A stretch of DNA of 64,000 bases from Acidihalobacter aeolianus (lineage in GTDB: Bacteria; Pseudomonadota; Gammaproteobacteria; DSM-5130; Acidihalobacteraceae): contig NZ_CP017449.1 of assembly GCF_001753165.1 (NCBI RefSeq), forward strand, positions 1 to 64,000, in the 5' to 3' direction. This document shows, one piece after another, positions 49,075 to 58,090 of the stretch. Below the pieces are notes generated by a model. The model was given only the letters and a program-made list of their open reading frames with translations, was not told where the DNA came from and made no database searches. A program made the translations under genes and the position numbers. Within the stretch, counting starts at the first letter, position 1, and each line of letters begins with the position of its first letter.

Positions 49075-50670
49075 ATGTCTGTACCCAAATCAGACCTTAT
49101 GCGACTGCTCCGCACTTTCGGCCGTAGGTTCGTCGATGCCAAGTGCACACTGGTGAGGTTGGCAATCTGCGCGGACGGAGCCGGCGCTCACAGCGAACAG
49201 CGTCTGGTGTTTTACACACCGCAGGCGATTCCACTTGAAGCCCTATCCGCCGGCGGTACTCTGAGCCTTGAGTACGGCAGCCGTTGCAAAAGTACCATCC
49301 TTGCAATCAAGGCGAGACTCGCAAAGAAGGAATACGGGTGGCAGATCAGCGACCTCGCGAACCCCCAACGCTACATCGCGCTCGTGAAGGAGGGGCAGGC
49401 AAAGGCCGCCGCACCTCCTGTGGCGACAGGTCATCACCCGATCACTGATAAGGCTCATCAGTATCTGCAGAGCCAGGTGTCGCGCGCGGAAAGCATCTTG
49501 GCTAAGCACGGCTATCGGTTCACGTCCCAGTGGCGGTTGCGGATCGAGCCGCAGCGCTCCAATGCTAAGCGCAATCGTGGCGGATGGGATGAGCGCACCC
49601 AGAGTGCGGTACTCAGGCTCGGCGTGAACCGTGGGTTACACCACTTTGATGCCTATCGGGATGCGAGCGGACGGGTGCTGCGCAAGGAGTATCCGAGTAT
49701 TGCAGGCTCCCCCACGATCGGTGATTGGTGGTGCAGTTCCTGGCAGGAATATCTCACCGTGATATTTCTCCATGAGTTTGCGCACGGGGTGCAAAGGGCG
49801 CCGGCGTCATCGGTCGGGAAACCGGGTGATGGGCTGGATTACGACAAGCCTCACGGTGAGGGCTGGCAGCGGACTTACGAGCTGCTCCGTCTGGGTTTCG
49901 GGTTAGTGGAAGGGCAGCGTTCCATTTTGGCCGCGGACAACGCCCAGACGACCACCCCGCCGGCGATGTCCTGCAAGACCTTCAATGGCTGGCTTGAGAA
50001 GGCCGGCCTGCCGAAGCTGACTCAGCTCCAGTATGAGCGCGCCTGCGAAGCTCAGCCGAGCGAAAAGATCGCAGACGCCGCCCGCAAGGCGTGCTCAGTG
50101 ACCAATGCGCGGTTGTATCTCGAGCGCCTGCTTTCTGTGGTGGGGGTGCAAGCGGATCAGACACATCATGACGAAGACGGCAGCGTTGGGATGAGCGGTC
50201 ATGAGGAGGACCAAGACGCGGGAAGGGCCGCGTTCCGGTGCCACGCTGGGGGTTATGTCCTATCTGCCCATGTAGAGGCTTTGGCTACCGATCACGCGCA
50301 CACCTTATCGCTTTCGCTGACTGCAGACACCCAAGAGGCGGGTAGTACCGGCGAGTCAGTGAGCCTGGTGCTGACGCAACACCAACTCCCCTCTGTAACG
50401 GCCAGCTTGCTGGGACTGACCGGCGATTACAGCTGCGAGAACGAAGGGGTGGTCCTGCAGTTGAAACGTGAACGAGGTCACATCGTATTTCGGCTGGGTC
50501 GCCTTGGCGGCGAGATGGCCGAGGTGCGGGCCGACATGCCGCACGCCTACCTGATGAGCGCCTTGATGGTTGAAACGCTCAAGCGGAATCACCCAGGCCT
50601 CACCGGCGGCGACGTGATCCTGCTCTTGCGAGCGACAGTAGCGCAGGTCATGCGCGAGGAGGCGCTGTGA
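49075..50670 (+). CDS. SprT-like zinc metalloprotease, 531 aa
   Basis: Start MSVPKSDLMRLLRTFGRRF with AGGAG upstream. H233-E-F-A-H237 in IFLHEFAHGVQ plus H260 in DKPHGEGWQRTYELL form a zincin site of the SprT/WLM type, preceded by the strand-rich block AVLRLGVNRGLHHF. The N-terminal 120 residues and the C-terminal 200 are unassigned. SprT-like enzymes act on DNA-bound proteins or on peptides; in a transfer operon it could process relaxosome or coat proteins, which is speculation. Confidence 0.65.
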   Translation: MSVPKSDLMRLLRTFGRRFVDAKCTLVRLAICADGAGAHSEQRLVFYTPQAIPLEALSAGGTLSLEYGSRCKSTILAIKARLAKKEYGWQISDLANPQRYIALVKEGQAKAAAPPVATGHHPITDKAHQYLQSQVSRAESILAKHGYRFTSQWRLRIEPQRSNAKRNRGGWDERTQSAVLRLGVNRGLHHFDAYRDASGRVLRKEYPSIAGSPTIGDWWCSSWQEYLTVIFLHEFAHGVQRAPASSVGKPGDGLDYDKPHGEGWQRTYELLRLGFGLVEGQRSILAADNAQTTTPPAMSCKTFNGWLEKAGLPKLTQLQYERACEAQPSEKIADAARKACSVTNARLYLERLLSVVGVQADQTHHDEDGSVGMSGHEEDQDAGRAAFRCHAGGYVLSAHVEALATDHAHTLSLSLTADTQEAGSTGESVSLVLTQHQLPSVTASLLGLTGDYSCENEGVVLQLKRERGHIVFRLGRLGGEMAEVRADMPHAYLMSALMVETLKRNHPGLTGGDVILLLRATVAQVMREEAL

Positions 50671-51428
50671 AACGCAGTGCGGCATGTCTGATGGCGGCAA
50701 GTCTGATAGTGGCGGGCAGCGCCCAAGCTGCGGGTGGATTGACCACGTACTACGGCGTGGGTGGCGGTATCGGTACGCTGGACATGTCGGGTTCATACAT
50801 CCAAAGCCGGCGAGTCCCGTTCCTGCAGGTAGGTTGGGACGGGACTGGCCACGGCGCGTTCGTGGTGCTGCAGTCAGGTTTCGCCACCGATAACTCGGCG
50901 GCCTATATCAACACGCTGATTGGGTTCGGGTGGTCCTGGCTCAAGTTCGGGGGCGGATTCTGGCAGATCACGGCCACGACCCCGACCCGGGGCGGGCTGA
51001 ACCTGGCACCTTCGCTCGCCGCCTACGGGATACAGGTGGTGACCGACGGCAGCCGCCACACGCGGATGACCAACCAGGCGTTTCCCGTTTACGTGCGTAT
51101 TACGCCGTGGCACGACCACAACAACATCCTGACGCTCAATGTATGGCGTAGCCTGCATAACCTGGGGCGTGAATCGATCCCCGTCACACTGCTTGGCGGG
51201 ACGGGTTCCTTCAACACCAAGTGGGACGGTGAAGGCCAGATAGAGGGAGGGTCGATCCGCTATACGCACCGGCTGACACAGCATCTCGGAATCAACGTCG
51301 ATTATCTCTACATGGAAGGCCGTAACGCTCACGGCGTGCTGCCCGTGGCGTACGGACCCAGCGTGGCGGCCCCCGTCGTCCGCTGGCAAACGCGCGTACT
51401 GGTACTCAGTGCGCAGCTGGTTTTCTAA
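50667..51428 (+). CDS. Outer-membrane beta-barrel protein, 253 aa
   Basis: Signal peptide MKRSAACLMAASLIVAGSAQ. Alternating strand pattern, aromatic girdle residues (WSWLKFGGGFWQI) and a C-terminal Phe (RVLVLSAQLVF) point to a beta-barrel. No specific family recognised. Overlaps the SprT-like gene by ATGA-type coupling. Confidence 0.7.
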   Translation: MKRSAACLMAASLIVAGSAQAAGGLTTYYGVGGGIGTLDMSGSYIQSRRVPFLQVGWDGTGHGAFVVLQSGFATDNSAAYINTLIGFGWSWLKFGGGFWQITATTPTRGGLNLAPSLAAYGIQVVTDGSRHTRMTNQAFPVYVRITPWHDHNNILTLNVWRSLHNLGRESIPVTLLGGTGSFNTKWDGEGQIEGGSIRYTHRLTQHLGINVDYLYMEGRNAHGVLPVAYGPSVAAPVVRWQTRVLVLSAQLVF

Positions 51429-51447
51429 TCATCAACGAGGCAAACGC

Positions 51448-51804
51448 ATGGGACATATCACCGAGGAACTGATCAGTCTGCTGCCCGATACCGGCAACAA
51501 TATCGGCGCCGCTTATTACAGAGATAATGCGCGTCGGTTTTTCGGGGCACTGGAAGCTCTGATACCGCTGTGCGGCCTGTCACCGACCCGTACCTGGATG
51601 CTTCGTCTGGCTGCGCGCCCCGAGTCACTGGAGCGCTTCAGTCGATCGGCGCCGGCATCACCCGAGCGGGAGGTATTTTGCAACCTGTTGGAGAACTACC
51701 GTAAGAAGGGCTGCCAGGGATTGGACCTGCTACAGATTCGGTCTGTGGTGGGCGGTGTCGTAGCCCGCGCGGCCGAGGTCGACTCGGAACCTGCCAGCAC
51801 CTGA
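51448..51804 (+). CDS. Hypothetical protein, 118 aa
   Basis: Start MGHITEELISLLPDTGNNIG with ACGAGG upstream, 19 bp after the barrel gene. Soluble helical protein. The segment YYRDNARRFFGALEALIPLC resembles a piece of TraG/TraD-like coupling proteins, so it could be a detached domain; this is weak. Confidence 0.5.
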   Translation: MGHITEELISLLPDTGNNIGAAYYRDNARRFFGALEALIPLCGLSPTRTWMLRLAARPESLERFSRSAPASPEREVFCNLLENYRKKGCQGLDLLQIRSVVGGVVARAAEVDSEPAST

Positions 51805-51817
51805 CGCCGTCGCCGGC

Positions 51818-52660
51818 GTGCGAGATCGTCTGTTGTGCTGCCTGTTGGTTCTGTCCCCTGGCGTGACGCTCGCGCACCCCTCGATCTATGCCCCCACGGT
51901 AAGGATGCCTGAGCGAGCGGTTGTGTGGCGTAACTTCCTGGGGCTCAACACCCAACCGCTCTGGTTCACACCGAAGCAGTACACAGCACAGTTCACTGCG
52001 CTCAAGGCGCTCGGTCTCAACTGGGTCCGGATAGGTCTGCACTGGTCCGCCATGACCCGACCGGATGGGCGATTTCGCTACGGCCGACTGGATGCCCTGG
52101 TGCACACGCTGAAACGCCTGGATCTGCACTCAGATATTTACCTGGTTGGATCCGCGCGGTTCGATAGCTCAGGCCCGATAGAGGCATCCAATTTCGACCA
52201 GTACCCGCCGCGAGAAGACAGGCTGTACGTTCAGCAGCTCGCGGCTCTTGCGCGTCGCTACCCCTCGGTGAATGCCTGGGAGGTCTGGAACAAGGAAAAC
52301 CTGCCCGCGTTCTGGCGCGGTGACACCAAGGCGTATGCGCGTCTCCTGGTCGACGCCGGCCGCGCGCTGGCCGCCGAAGGTGCGCAGTCAAAGCTCGTAG
52401 TAGGCGGGTTTGCCTTCTATAGCCAGATACCGGCGCAGGGGCACACGCTGATGCTCGAGCAGCTGTGGCGACTGGGTGTGCTCAGGCCACCCATGATCGT
52501 CGCCTTTCACCCCTATAACGCTGCTGCATGCCACCGGCATCTTGCGAGTGTGGGCGAACGAGTGGGGCTGGTCCAGTTATCGCGCTCCGGATCCCCGGTG
52601 GGCGCGTTTTTTATGTTTTTTCATTCTCTTGAGCATGCCCTATGTTCGCGCGTCCTGTAA
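51818..52660 (+). pseudogene. Broken glycoside hydrolase (GH39/GH5-like)
   Basis: GTG start and signal peptide (MRDRLLCCLLVLSPGVTLAH). TIM-barrel glycosidase features: LGLNWVRIGLHWSAM and AWEVWNKENLPAFW. The usual acid/base motif is W-N-E-P/E-N; here it reads W-N-K-E-N. After FHPYN (about 52515) the frame shifts; the nucleophile segment WANEWGWSSY is found in another phase at about 52548-52577, and the sequence then loses homology. The frame as it stands runs to 52660. Probably inactive. Confidence 0.6.
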
Positions 52661-52665
52661 TCGGT

Positions 52666-53115
52666 TCAGTAGTAATAAAACATATACAGGTCGAGCACGT
52701 TGTTTTGGTGGGTCTTTCCCGAATAATCAATCTTGGTCTGCAGAATAAATGCCCGCTCAATGCAGTTAGTGCACGAGTTTTGGGTTGAAACGTCAAACCC
52801 TCTGAATTTGCTCAGATGTCCATGCGGCCACACCAGTTCTGCCAAATGGTGCGCACCACCAAGATCAAATGTAGTTGATCCGGCGATAGGCTTTTCAGGG
52901 CCATTAAACACATCTTGATCTCCGCCGCCTTGGAACGACAACGTCACAGATTGAATTGCCGCTGGTGTATCTGAGCGTCTGTTTTTCAGGGTTAGATAAA
53001 CATCACCACGTCTGTTGCTCACCGAGTAATCGATGTTGCCATTCATGTGTGCTGCATGAGCTGGTGCGGCCACAAATGCGATGGCTGTCGCGAAGATGAT
53101 CTGTAGCAGTTTCAT
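52666..53115 (-). CDS. Exported hypothetical protein, 149 aa
   Basis: Start at 53115 (MKLLQIIFATAIAFVAAPAH) has AGGAAA upstream and gives a clean signal peptide; the frame is open further but without support. A beta-sandwich pattern follows, with two close Cys (NSCTNCIE). Lower GC than its neighbours suggests separate acquisition. Function unknown. Confidence 0.65.
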   Translation of the reverse strand: MKLLQIIFATAIAFVAAPAHAAHMNGNIDYSVSNRRGDVYLTLKNRRSDTPAAIQSVTLSFQGGGDQDVFNGPEKPIAGSTTFDLGGAHHLAELVWPHGHLSKFRGFDVSTQNSCTNCIERAFILQTKIDYSGKTHQNNVLDLYMFYYY

Positions 53116-53299
53116 AAGGTTTTCCTGTGTAGGACAGTAGGACTCAATTTTACCAACCAGACGCGCCTCAAAAAAGCGGCCACGCACCAGATTTGCCATC
53201 TTCTGAGCGCGTCCTGTTCCATCACGCCCTGCAATACCGTGGGCGAGACCGTCATCGACATGGGGTCTGTGTCCGGTTGTTGCTCGCACTGGAGTGGAT

Positions 53300-53509
53300 A
53301 TGATCAAGATCGATATGATCAAAGTTGATTACGCCCTCGTGAAAAAGGGGGCTCGTGATTCAGGCGTGCTGATCTTCGTCAGTTCCTTTGGCGGCATCCT
53401 GCTAGGCAAGCTGGCGACGGTAGGCGGAGTCTATGGTATCTTCGTAGGCGTCCTGTTTCTTTTGTTAGGATCGACTGAGGTTCAGACGGAGGTGAGCGAT
53501 GAGCACTAA
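53300..53509 (+). CDS. Small membrane protein, 69 aa
   Basis: Start MIKIDMIKVDYALVKKGARD with GGAG five bases upstream. Two hydrophobic stretches (GVLIFVSSFGGILLG; GGVYGIFVGVLFLLLG). First of two overlapping small membrane-protein genes. Confidence 0.65.
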   Translation: MIKIDMIKVDYALVKKGARDSGVLIFVSSFGGILLGKLATVGGVYGIFVGVLFLLLGSTEVQTEVSDEH

Positions 53510-53621
53510 CGCCAGCTTTATTGTCGTGGTGACGGTGGCCTTAGTCTTGATGGCCGCCATCCTGTACTTCGTGCCCAAGTACAACCGTTGGGTTGACCGG
53601 CACAACAGTAAGCGCAAGTAG
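53499..53621 (+). CDS. Small single-span membrane protein, 40 aa
   Basis: MSTNASFIVVVTVALVLMAA then ILYFVPKYNRW and a basic tail. GGAGG lies six bases upstream and the gene overlaps the previous one by 11 bp. One membrane span with the basic end inside. A terminator follows. Confidence 0.6.
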   Translation: MSTNASFIVVVTVALVLMAAILYFVPKYNRWVDRHNSKRK

Positions 53622-53648
53622 CGCTACCACGTAGCAGTAACACCACAG

Positions 53649-53682
53649 CGGCCGGAGAAGATATCTCCGGCCGTTTCTTTTT
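53649..53682 (+). terminator. Intrinsic terminator
   Basis: Perfect 10-bp stem CGGCCGGAGA (53649-53658) with TCTCCGGCCG (53664-53673), loop AGATA and a TTTCTTTTT tail. The 250 bp after it are gene-free and AT-rich near 53870-53915. Confidence 0.9.
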
Positions 53683-53932
53683 ACACGGGCAGAAAACGCC
53701 AGCGCAACATTGGCAGAGGCCCTTGATAAAGAAAGGATCTACCGGGATATGGGTGGTAGGTTGATGGGGTAATACCCGTAGTGTGCCCTGTTTTTCATAA
53801 GAAGCACGTAGATCGTCAGGTGCGCGGTGGTAGGGGCATACAACCGAGCCGAATTGTGGTAAAAGCGATCATTATTACATTATAAAAGTACAACTAAATT
53901 AATAATAATTCCCTATATTCGGAGTCGCTAAT

Positions 53933-54286
53933 GTGACGAAGGTAAACGGAACACATCATGAGCTGACACTAGAGACCGTCAATCTGCTGCACGCCAAGCC
54001 GTCTCGCTTTGAGGAGCGGCTGACCTGGTCAATTATTGGCGTGCTGCTATTGGCTTGCTTGATCACCCTGCCGTTCTCTACCCACCAGTGGCCGGCGACG
54101 AATATGCTCTTTGCCGCAGCCGGTGTCGCATCTCTGGCAGAGATCACGACGGGGGCCTTGCTGTTGAGTCAGGCGATGCCTTTGCGCCACTATGCCGGAC
54201 TCGCCCTGGGCTTTGGCTACGAACCAGGTGGTCGGAGGTTCGAATCCTTCCGGGCGCGCCATATAGAACAAAGGCTTAGCGTTTAG
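53933..54286 (+). CDS. Truncated membrane protein ending in a tRNA scar
   Basis: GTG start with CGGAG. Three hydrophobic segments (WSIIGVLLLACLITLPFS; MLFAAAGVASLAEITTGALL; HYAGLALGFGY) resemble the first half of a MASE4-type membrane sensor. From about residue 95 the frame reads through the tRNA-Arg fragment (54217-54261), so the real C-terminus is missing. The gene was probably cut by integration of the element to the right; its other part should lie past the far end of that element. Confidence 0.5.
   Translation: MTKVNGTHHELTLETVNLLHAKPSRFEERLTWSIIGVLLLACLITLPFSTHQWPATNMLFAAAGVASLAEITTGALLLSQAMPLRHYAGLALGFGYEPGGRRFESFRARHIEQRLSV
54217..54261 (+). other. 3' half of tRNA-Arg(ACG), attachment-site scar
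   Basis: Starts at the anticodon loop CTACGAA (anticodon ACG at 54219-54221) and continues with stem CCAGG, variable loop, T-arm GGAGG-TTCGAAT-CCTTC, acceptor CGGGCGC and CCA. The upstream 30 bases do not form a D-arm or 5' acceptor, so it is not a complete gene. Such 45-bp 3' ends mark att sites of tyrosine-recombinase elements. No integrase lies in the window. Confidence 0.75.
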
Positions 54287-54304
54287 TCAACGCTAAGCCT
54301 TTTT
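54272..54304 (+). terminator. Intrinsic terminator after the tRNA fragment
   Basis: Perfect 12-bp stem AGGCTTAGCGTT (54272-54283) with AACGCTAAGCCT (54289-54300), then TTTT. Probably the native terminator of the original tRNA gene, carried along in the att region. Confidence 0.85.
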
Positions 54305-54368
54305 CATTTATGCGGTTTTATTGCTTCCTGCACCCACACTGCACCCACATTTCCGCCCGGTACTTTCT

Positions 54369-54992
54369 TTAAATCCAGTCTTCGATTGACTCCCCCAGCA
54401 GGTTCAGCTTTGCCGCCATCCCGGCCAATGAAATCTGCACGAAAGCATCATGTTGCGCGGTCAACCGCTCGAAGGTGTTCCAGTGCATCCCCTTGGGCTT
54501 CCAACCGTTGCCGTTGAGGATACCCGGCTCCCATCCCAGCTTGTCGCGGATTCTGTCCGCCCGCCGTGCCATCCTGTCGTAGCCCGTTTCCCGCTGGCTT
54601 GGGTAGGCCAACTGGTAACAGTGCCGACAAGCGAAGATGCCGCCACCGTAGAGGATCGCCACGCGCCGACCGCAGCCACGGGCGGGGCATAGAAACCAGG
54701 GACGTTGCCCACCAAGGTTACAGGCGGTCCAGTCGAGATAGACGGGATAACTTTCGTCCTTCCAATCGTCGCCGCCGCTTCGGTGTCGATAGGTAAGGAT
54801 TACCCGGTGCGGTTCAGTGCGCACGCGGATGGAGGCGACTACTTCGCCATGCCGCGACCATTGCCAGCCGAAGGATTGATGCGGACTGAGCAAGCCGTCC
54901 CGTTTCCAGCGCCGCACGTCGATGGATCGGTAATCGTCGGTGGTGTCTTTTGCACCCCAGTACCAGTGCCGCCCGCTACCCATTCCGCCCAT
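54369..54992 (-). CDS. Island-associated conserved protein, 207 aa
   Basis: ATG at 54992 (MGGMGSGRHWYWGAKDTTDD) with GGAGG five bases upstream. A zinc-ribbon pattern (CPARGCGRRVAILYGGG and FACRHCYQLAYPSQRE) sits in the middle. Conserved in integrative elements as far as I recall; function unknown. Last gene of the minus-strand island operon, closest to the att scar. Confidence 0.7.
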   Translation of the reverse strand: MGGMGSGRHWYWGAKDTTDDYRSIDVRRWKRDGLLSPHQSFGWQWSRHGEVVASIRVRTEPHRVILTYRHRSGGDDWKDESYPVYLDWTACNLGGQRPWFLCPARGCGRRVAILYGGGIFACRHCYQLAYPSQRETGYDRMARRADRIRDKLGWEPGILNGNGWKPKGMHWNTFERLTAQHDAFVQISLAGMAAKLNLLGESIEDWI

Positions 54993-55032
54993 GTCTACCT
55001 CCAAATTTTTTAACCGAAATCATTTGGGATAT

Positions 55033-55683
55033 TCACCTTTTTGTATCGGCCCTTGGGGGCCTTGGTTGGTCGTTGTGGGTTTGCTGTGGCCTTGGTAAAA
55101 AGCATTCGCAATATCGCCGGTCCATGTCCCACAATCCGGCGATGGCTTCCGGCTCGCCTTTGGAGCAATGGCCAAGGTGCGGATGGTTAATTCGCTTGAA
55201 GTGGATGCAATCGCCGCAGTGGACGGAACACGGGCGCGGTATCGGCTTATCGGCTGCTCGATTCCAGCACCAGGGGCAACCCAACACCTCACCGGAGAAC
55301 CACAACCAGATCGGCCCGCAGTGCTTGCAGGTGGCAGTCTCCGTGTAGTCGTCTGGGCATTTGCCCTGATCCATGTCTCGACGCTGCACCAGTGAGTGGG
55401 CGAATGCGGCCAGGGTATCGGTGCTGATCGTGCCGTTGCGCCAGTCGTCGATGTCTTCCGCTGCCAGTGCCAGCTTCACCTCGGTAGGTGTGATGGCAAG
55501 GCCTCGGCAGGCATCGGCCAGGGCCTCCAGCAGTTTGGAGCTTTCCTGTTTTGAATCCCTATACGCAGAATCCGCAATATCCGCACAATTCCCCGGCTCG
55601 GTGTGTTTCTGCGTATTCTGCGAATTATGCGTATAAGGTCGTTCGGTCGAAGGGGGTGCCCCGAGGGTTTCGCGCCAGCTCAT
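55033..55683 (-). CDS. Island hypothetical protein, 216 aa
   Basis: Overlaps the start region of the DUF3987 gene's end. Hydrophilic N-terminus, then Cys-rich C-terminus (CKHCGPIWLWF, CPWCWNRA, CSVHCGDCIHF) typical of a multi-zinc region. No function known. Coupled to the DUF3987 gene by ATGA. Confidence 0.65.
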   Translation of the reverse strand: MSWRETLGAPPSTERPYTHNSQNTQKHTEPGNCADIADSAYRDSKQESSKLLEALADACRGLAITPTEVKLALAAEDIDDWRNGTISTDTLAAFAHSLVQRRDMDQGKCPDDYTETATCKHCGPIWLWFSGEVLGCPWCWNRAADKPIPRPCSVHCGDCIHFKRINHPHLGHCSKGEPEAIAGLWDMDRRYCECFLPRPQQTHNDQPRPPRADTKR

Positions 55684-57206
55684 CGCCAGGCCCTCGCAAT
55701 CTCCGGCCTCACCCGCACCAGGGGCGAAGGAGGGCGGCCGGGACCATCACGCGGCGGTTCGTTCACCTCCAGATAGCCACGCTCTTCCAGCGCCTCCAGG
55801 GCTTCGCGCAGCATGGCGACACGGGGAAAGGTGCCGCGCAGGGCGTTGAAGGCTTCGCGTACGGTGAAGCGAGCCAGCCGCCCGCGTTCGATCCAGTCCC
55901 ATACCAGTCGGGCGGCGGCAATGGTGGGATCGGCTCCCATCATGTCCATCGCCGCCAGACTGTGGCGGGTGATAACGGCCATGATCTCCAGTGCGGCGGT
56001 CATGGTCTCGGCGGTAATGGCAGCTTCCCAAGGCGTGCCGTGTGCGTGCTTGATGCCGTGCAGCACCCCGGCCAGGCGTGCCGCTGCCCCCGGTGCCTTG
56101 CCGGCCCAGTCGGTGAAGTGTTCCAGTTCCCGGCCCGGTTGCATCTGCGCCTCGATGGCCTGGGCAAAGGCGTACCACTCCGCATAGGCTTCATCGCTCA
56201 GGCGTAGCAGGTGCGGCCTTTCCTCTCCTCCGTGTTCGTTGGTGGCGGGCTCCCAATCCAACATGGCACGGAGACCGGCCGCATAGGCGTCGCGCACCCC
56301 TTCCGGTACAGGATTGGACTGCAAAGCGCGATACCCCAGCGGGGACGGCGGCAGCAGATAGAGGAATCGCCCTAGCAGGCCACGGCCCCGGAATCCCGGC
56401 TTGGCCGCCAGTCCCCGCAATACATCTGGCTGCGGGCTCAGGCCGATACTCAGGCGCGGGCCTTTCAGGAAGACCGGCGGACGGCTGCCCCGGTCCACCC
56501 GTTCCGCATCGCCGCTATGGGCCTTCAGCACCAGGTCCAGGTTGGGGATGCCGTTGGAGTAACGGCCTTGCAGCAGGTCGAAGACACCACCTTCACTGGA
56601 AAGCCAGGCCATGCACTCGCCATGCTCGGCCAGCAGTGCGCCCAACCGTTCCGGGGTGGCGTCCGATGTCCATATCTGCGGTTGCATGGGGATGTCGGGA
56701 AGTTCGGCCTCGATGTCGGCGGCCTCCCGAGCCAGCTCCGCCGCCTTGCCGTTGTCCTTCTCCTTGGCGGCCTTGCTGCGCTTCTCCTTGGCGCGGGCCT
56801 CCAGTGTTTTGCGCTCGCTGGTGATGCGCTTGATCTCCGATTCCATGATGGTGGCCTGATCGCGTTCCCACGCGACCAATGGCGCGGTGGCGGCGGACTG
56901 CACGGCACTCTTGCGGTTGCCAGGCGGCAGGGCGGCCACGGCCCACAGGTTGCACGGCTCGAAGTAACCCGGTTTCACCATCACCCGCAGACGGCGGGCG
57001 GCAGCGGTGGCGCAGGCGACCAGGACCATCCCGGCGGCCAGCTCTGGCGGGGTCTCCGTATCGGCGGCGATGGCGCGGGCATAGTCCCCGGCCCAGCCGG
57101 GCAGGTGAACCAGATCAAGGCGGGGCAGGTTGGGCGCGTCCAGCGGCACCAGCTCCGGCCAATCCTCAGGCGGTGGCGCGGCGGACTTCAGCAGGTCGGC
57201 GGTCAT
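55680..57206 (-). CDS. DUF3987 island replication protein
   Basis: 508 aa from ATG 57206. The DUF3987 pattern is seen: MVLVACATAAARRLRV, NLWAVAALPPGNRKSA (a P-loop-like G-N-R-K-S), coiled section about 155-200, WTSDATPERLGALLAEHGEC and SSEGGVFDLLQGRYSNG. Such proteins pair with a TOPRIM primase in phage-like islands and satellites and probably act as helicase-type replication factors. The next upstream gene is that primase. Confidence 0.8.
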   Translation of the reverse strand: MTADLLKSAAPPPEDWPELVPLDAPNLPRLDLVHLPGWAGDYARAIAADTETPPELAAGMVLVACATAAARRLRVMVKPGYFEPCNLWAVAALPPGNRKSAVQSAATAPLVAWERDQATIMESEIKRITSERKTLEARAKEKRSKAAKEKDNGKAAELAREAADIEAELPDIPMQPQIWTSDATPERLGALLAEHGECMAWLSSEGGVFDLLQGRYSNGIPNLDLVLKAHSGDAERVDRGSRPPVFLKGPRLSIGLSPQPDVLRGLAAKPGFRGRGLLGRFLYLLPPSPLGYRALQSNPVPEGVRDAYAAGLRAMLDWEPATNEHGGEERPHLLRLSDEAYAEWYAFAQAIEAQMQPGRELEHFTDWAGKAPGAAARLAGVLHGIKHAHGTPWEAAITAETMTAALEIMAVITRHSLAAMDMMGADPTIAAARLVWDWIERGRLARFTVREAFNALRGTFPRVAMLREALEALEERGYLEVNEPPRDGPGRPPSPLVRVRPEIARAWR

Positions 57207-58090
57207 ACACCACCTCCTGCCAACCAAACGGCCAGATCGTTGAAGTCCGTCAGATGGTCCGGGGCATCTTCCGGCCACTGGGGCAGCGCCAACAGCGCCC
57301 CCGATGCAATGGCGGCGGCCTTGGCCTTGGTGGCTCCGGGATTGCCTGCCGTCAGCCGGTCATCGTCACCCGCGATCACCAGTTCGGTGGAACGCCAGCG
57401 GCGGCTGGCGGCCAATGCAACCGGCTCCAGGTTGCCCGCGTCGATGGCGGCCAACACCAGCGCGGTGGGTTCATCATCGGCCAGGGTGCAGCCGGTGGCC
57501 CAGCCCTCGCAGATGATCACGCGGGCGGGGTCTTTCATATCACCCGCAACAGGAATGAAACAGCCGCGTTTGCGGCCGCCGGTGAGCAACAGCTTGCCGC
57601 CATCGGCGAAGAGGAATTGCAGGCTGGTCAACCTGCCGTCGAAGTCCATTACCGGCAGCGTCAACGCGCCCTTGTGAATCCTCGCGCCGTGCGGCTGGAT
57701 GCGCTTGCGGATCAGATAGGGGTGATTGCCGGGGGCGGGTGTGGCTGCGTTCCAGATCGCATCGGCTCGCTTGGCTGCATCAGCTTGCCGGGCATTGCGC
57801 TCCACCTCGGCCTGTCTCTTGGCTTCTTCCACCCGGCGGGCGAAAGCTGCTCGTTCGGCTCTTGAAAAGGGCTTGTCACTTTTTGCCTGCCAAGTCTCGG
57901 ATAGGCCAGTAGACCAGTCACCAAAACAACCGCCTCGCCTGTCGTCGAACAACAGGCACCACCCGGCCCGGTTGCTCGGGCGCTTGCCGGACCCAGGGAA
58001 GCGGTGGAGCGTTCCCGGCTCGATCACGTCGGGCGGCACCAGCCCGGCGGATCGCATTGCGTCGCGGAATTGGGAGATCGCATTATTCAT
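57203..58090 (-). CDS. TOPRIM primase-like protein of the island
   Basis: 295 aa; ATG 58090. The N-terminal part (FDDRRGGCFGDWSTGLSETW) matches the P4-alpha/primase-associated region, then a long helical linker, NHPYLIRKRIQPHGARI, and TOPRIM motifs ICEGWATGCTL (Glu) and VIAGDDDRLT (Asp-x-Asp). Initiates DNA synthesis for the island. Overlaps the DUF3987 start by ATGA. Confidence 0.82.
   Translation of the reverse strand: MNNAISQFRDAMRSAGLVPPDVIEPGTLHRFPGSGKRPSNRAGWCLLFDDRRGGCFGDWSTGLSETWQAKSDKPFSRAERAAFARRVEEAKRQAEVERNARQADAAKRADAIWNAATPAPGNHPYLIRKRIQPHGARIHKGALTLPVMDFDGRLTSLQFLFADGGKLLLTGGRKRGCFIPVAGDMKDPARVIICEGWATGCTLADDEPTALVLAAIDAGNLEPVALAASRRWRSTELVIAGDDDRLTAGNPGATKAKAAAIASGALLALPQWPEDAPDHLTDFNDLAVWLAGGGV

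Noticed and set aside
56517-57677. 386-codon plus-strand open frame
   Set aside because: Antisense to the DUF3987 and primase genes; no motif.
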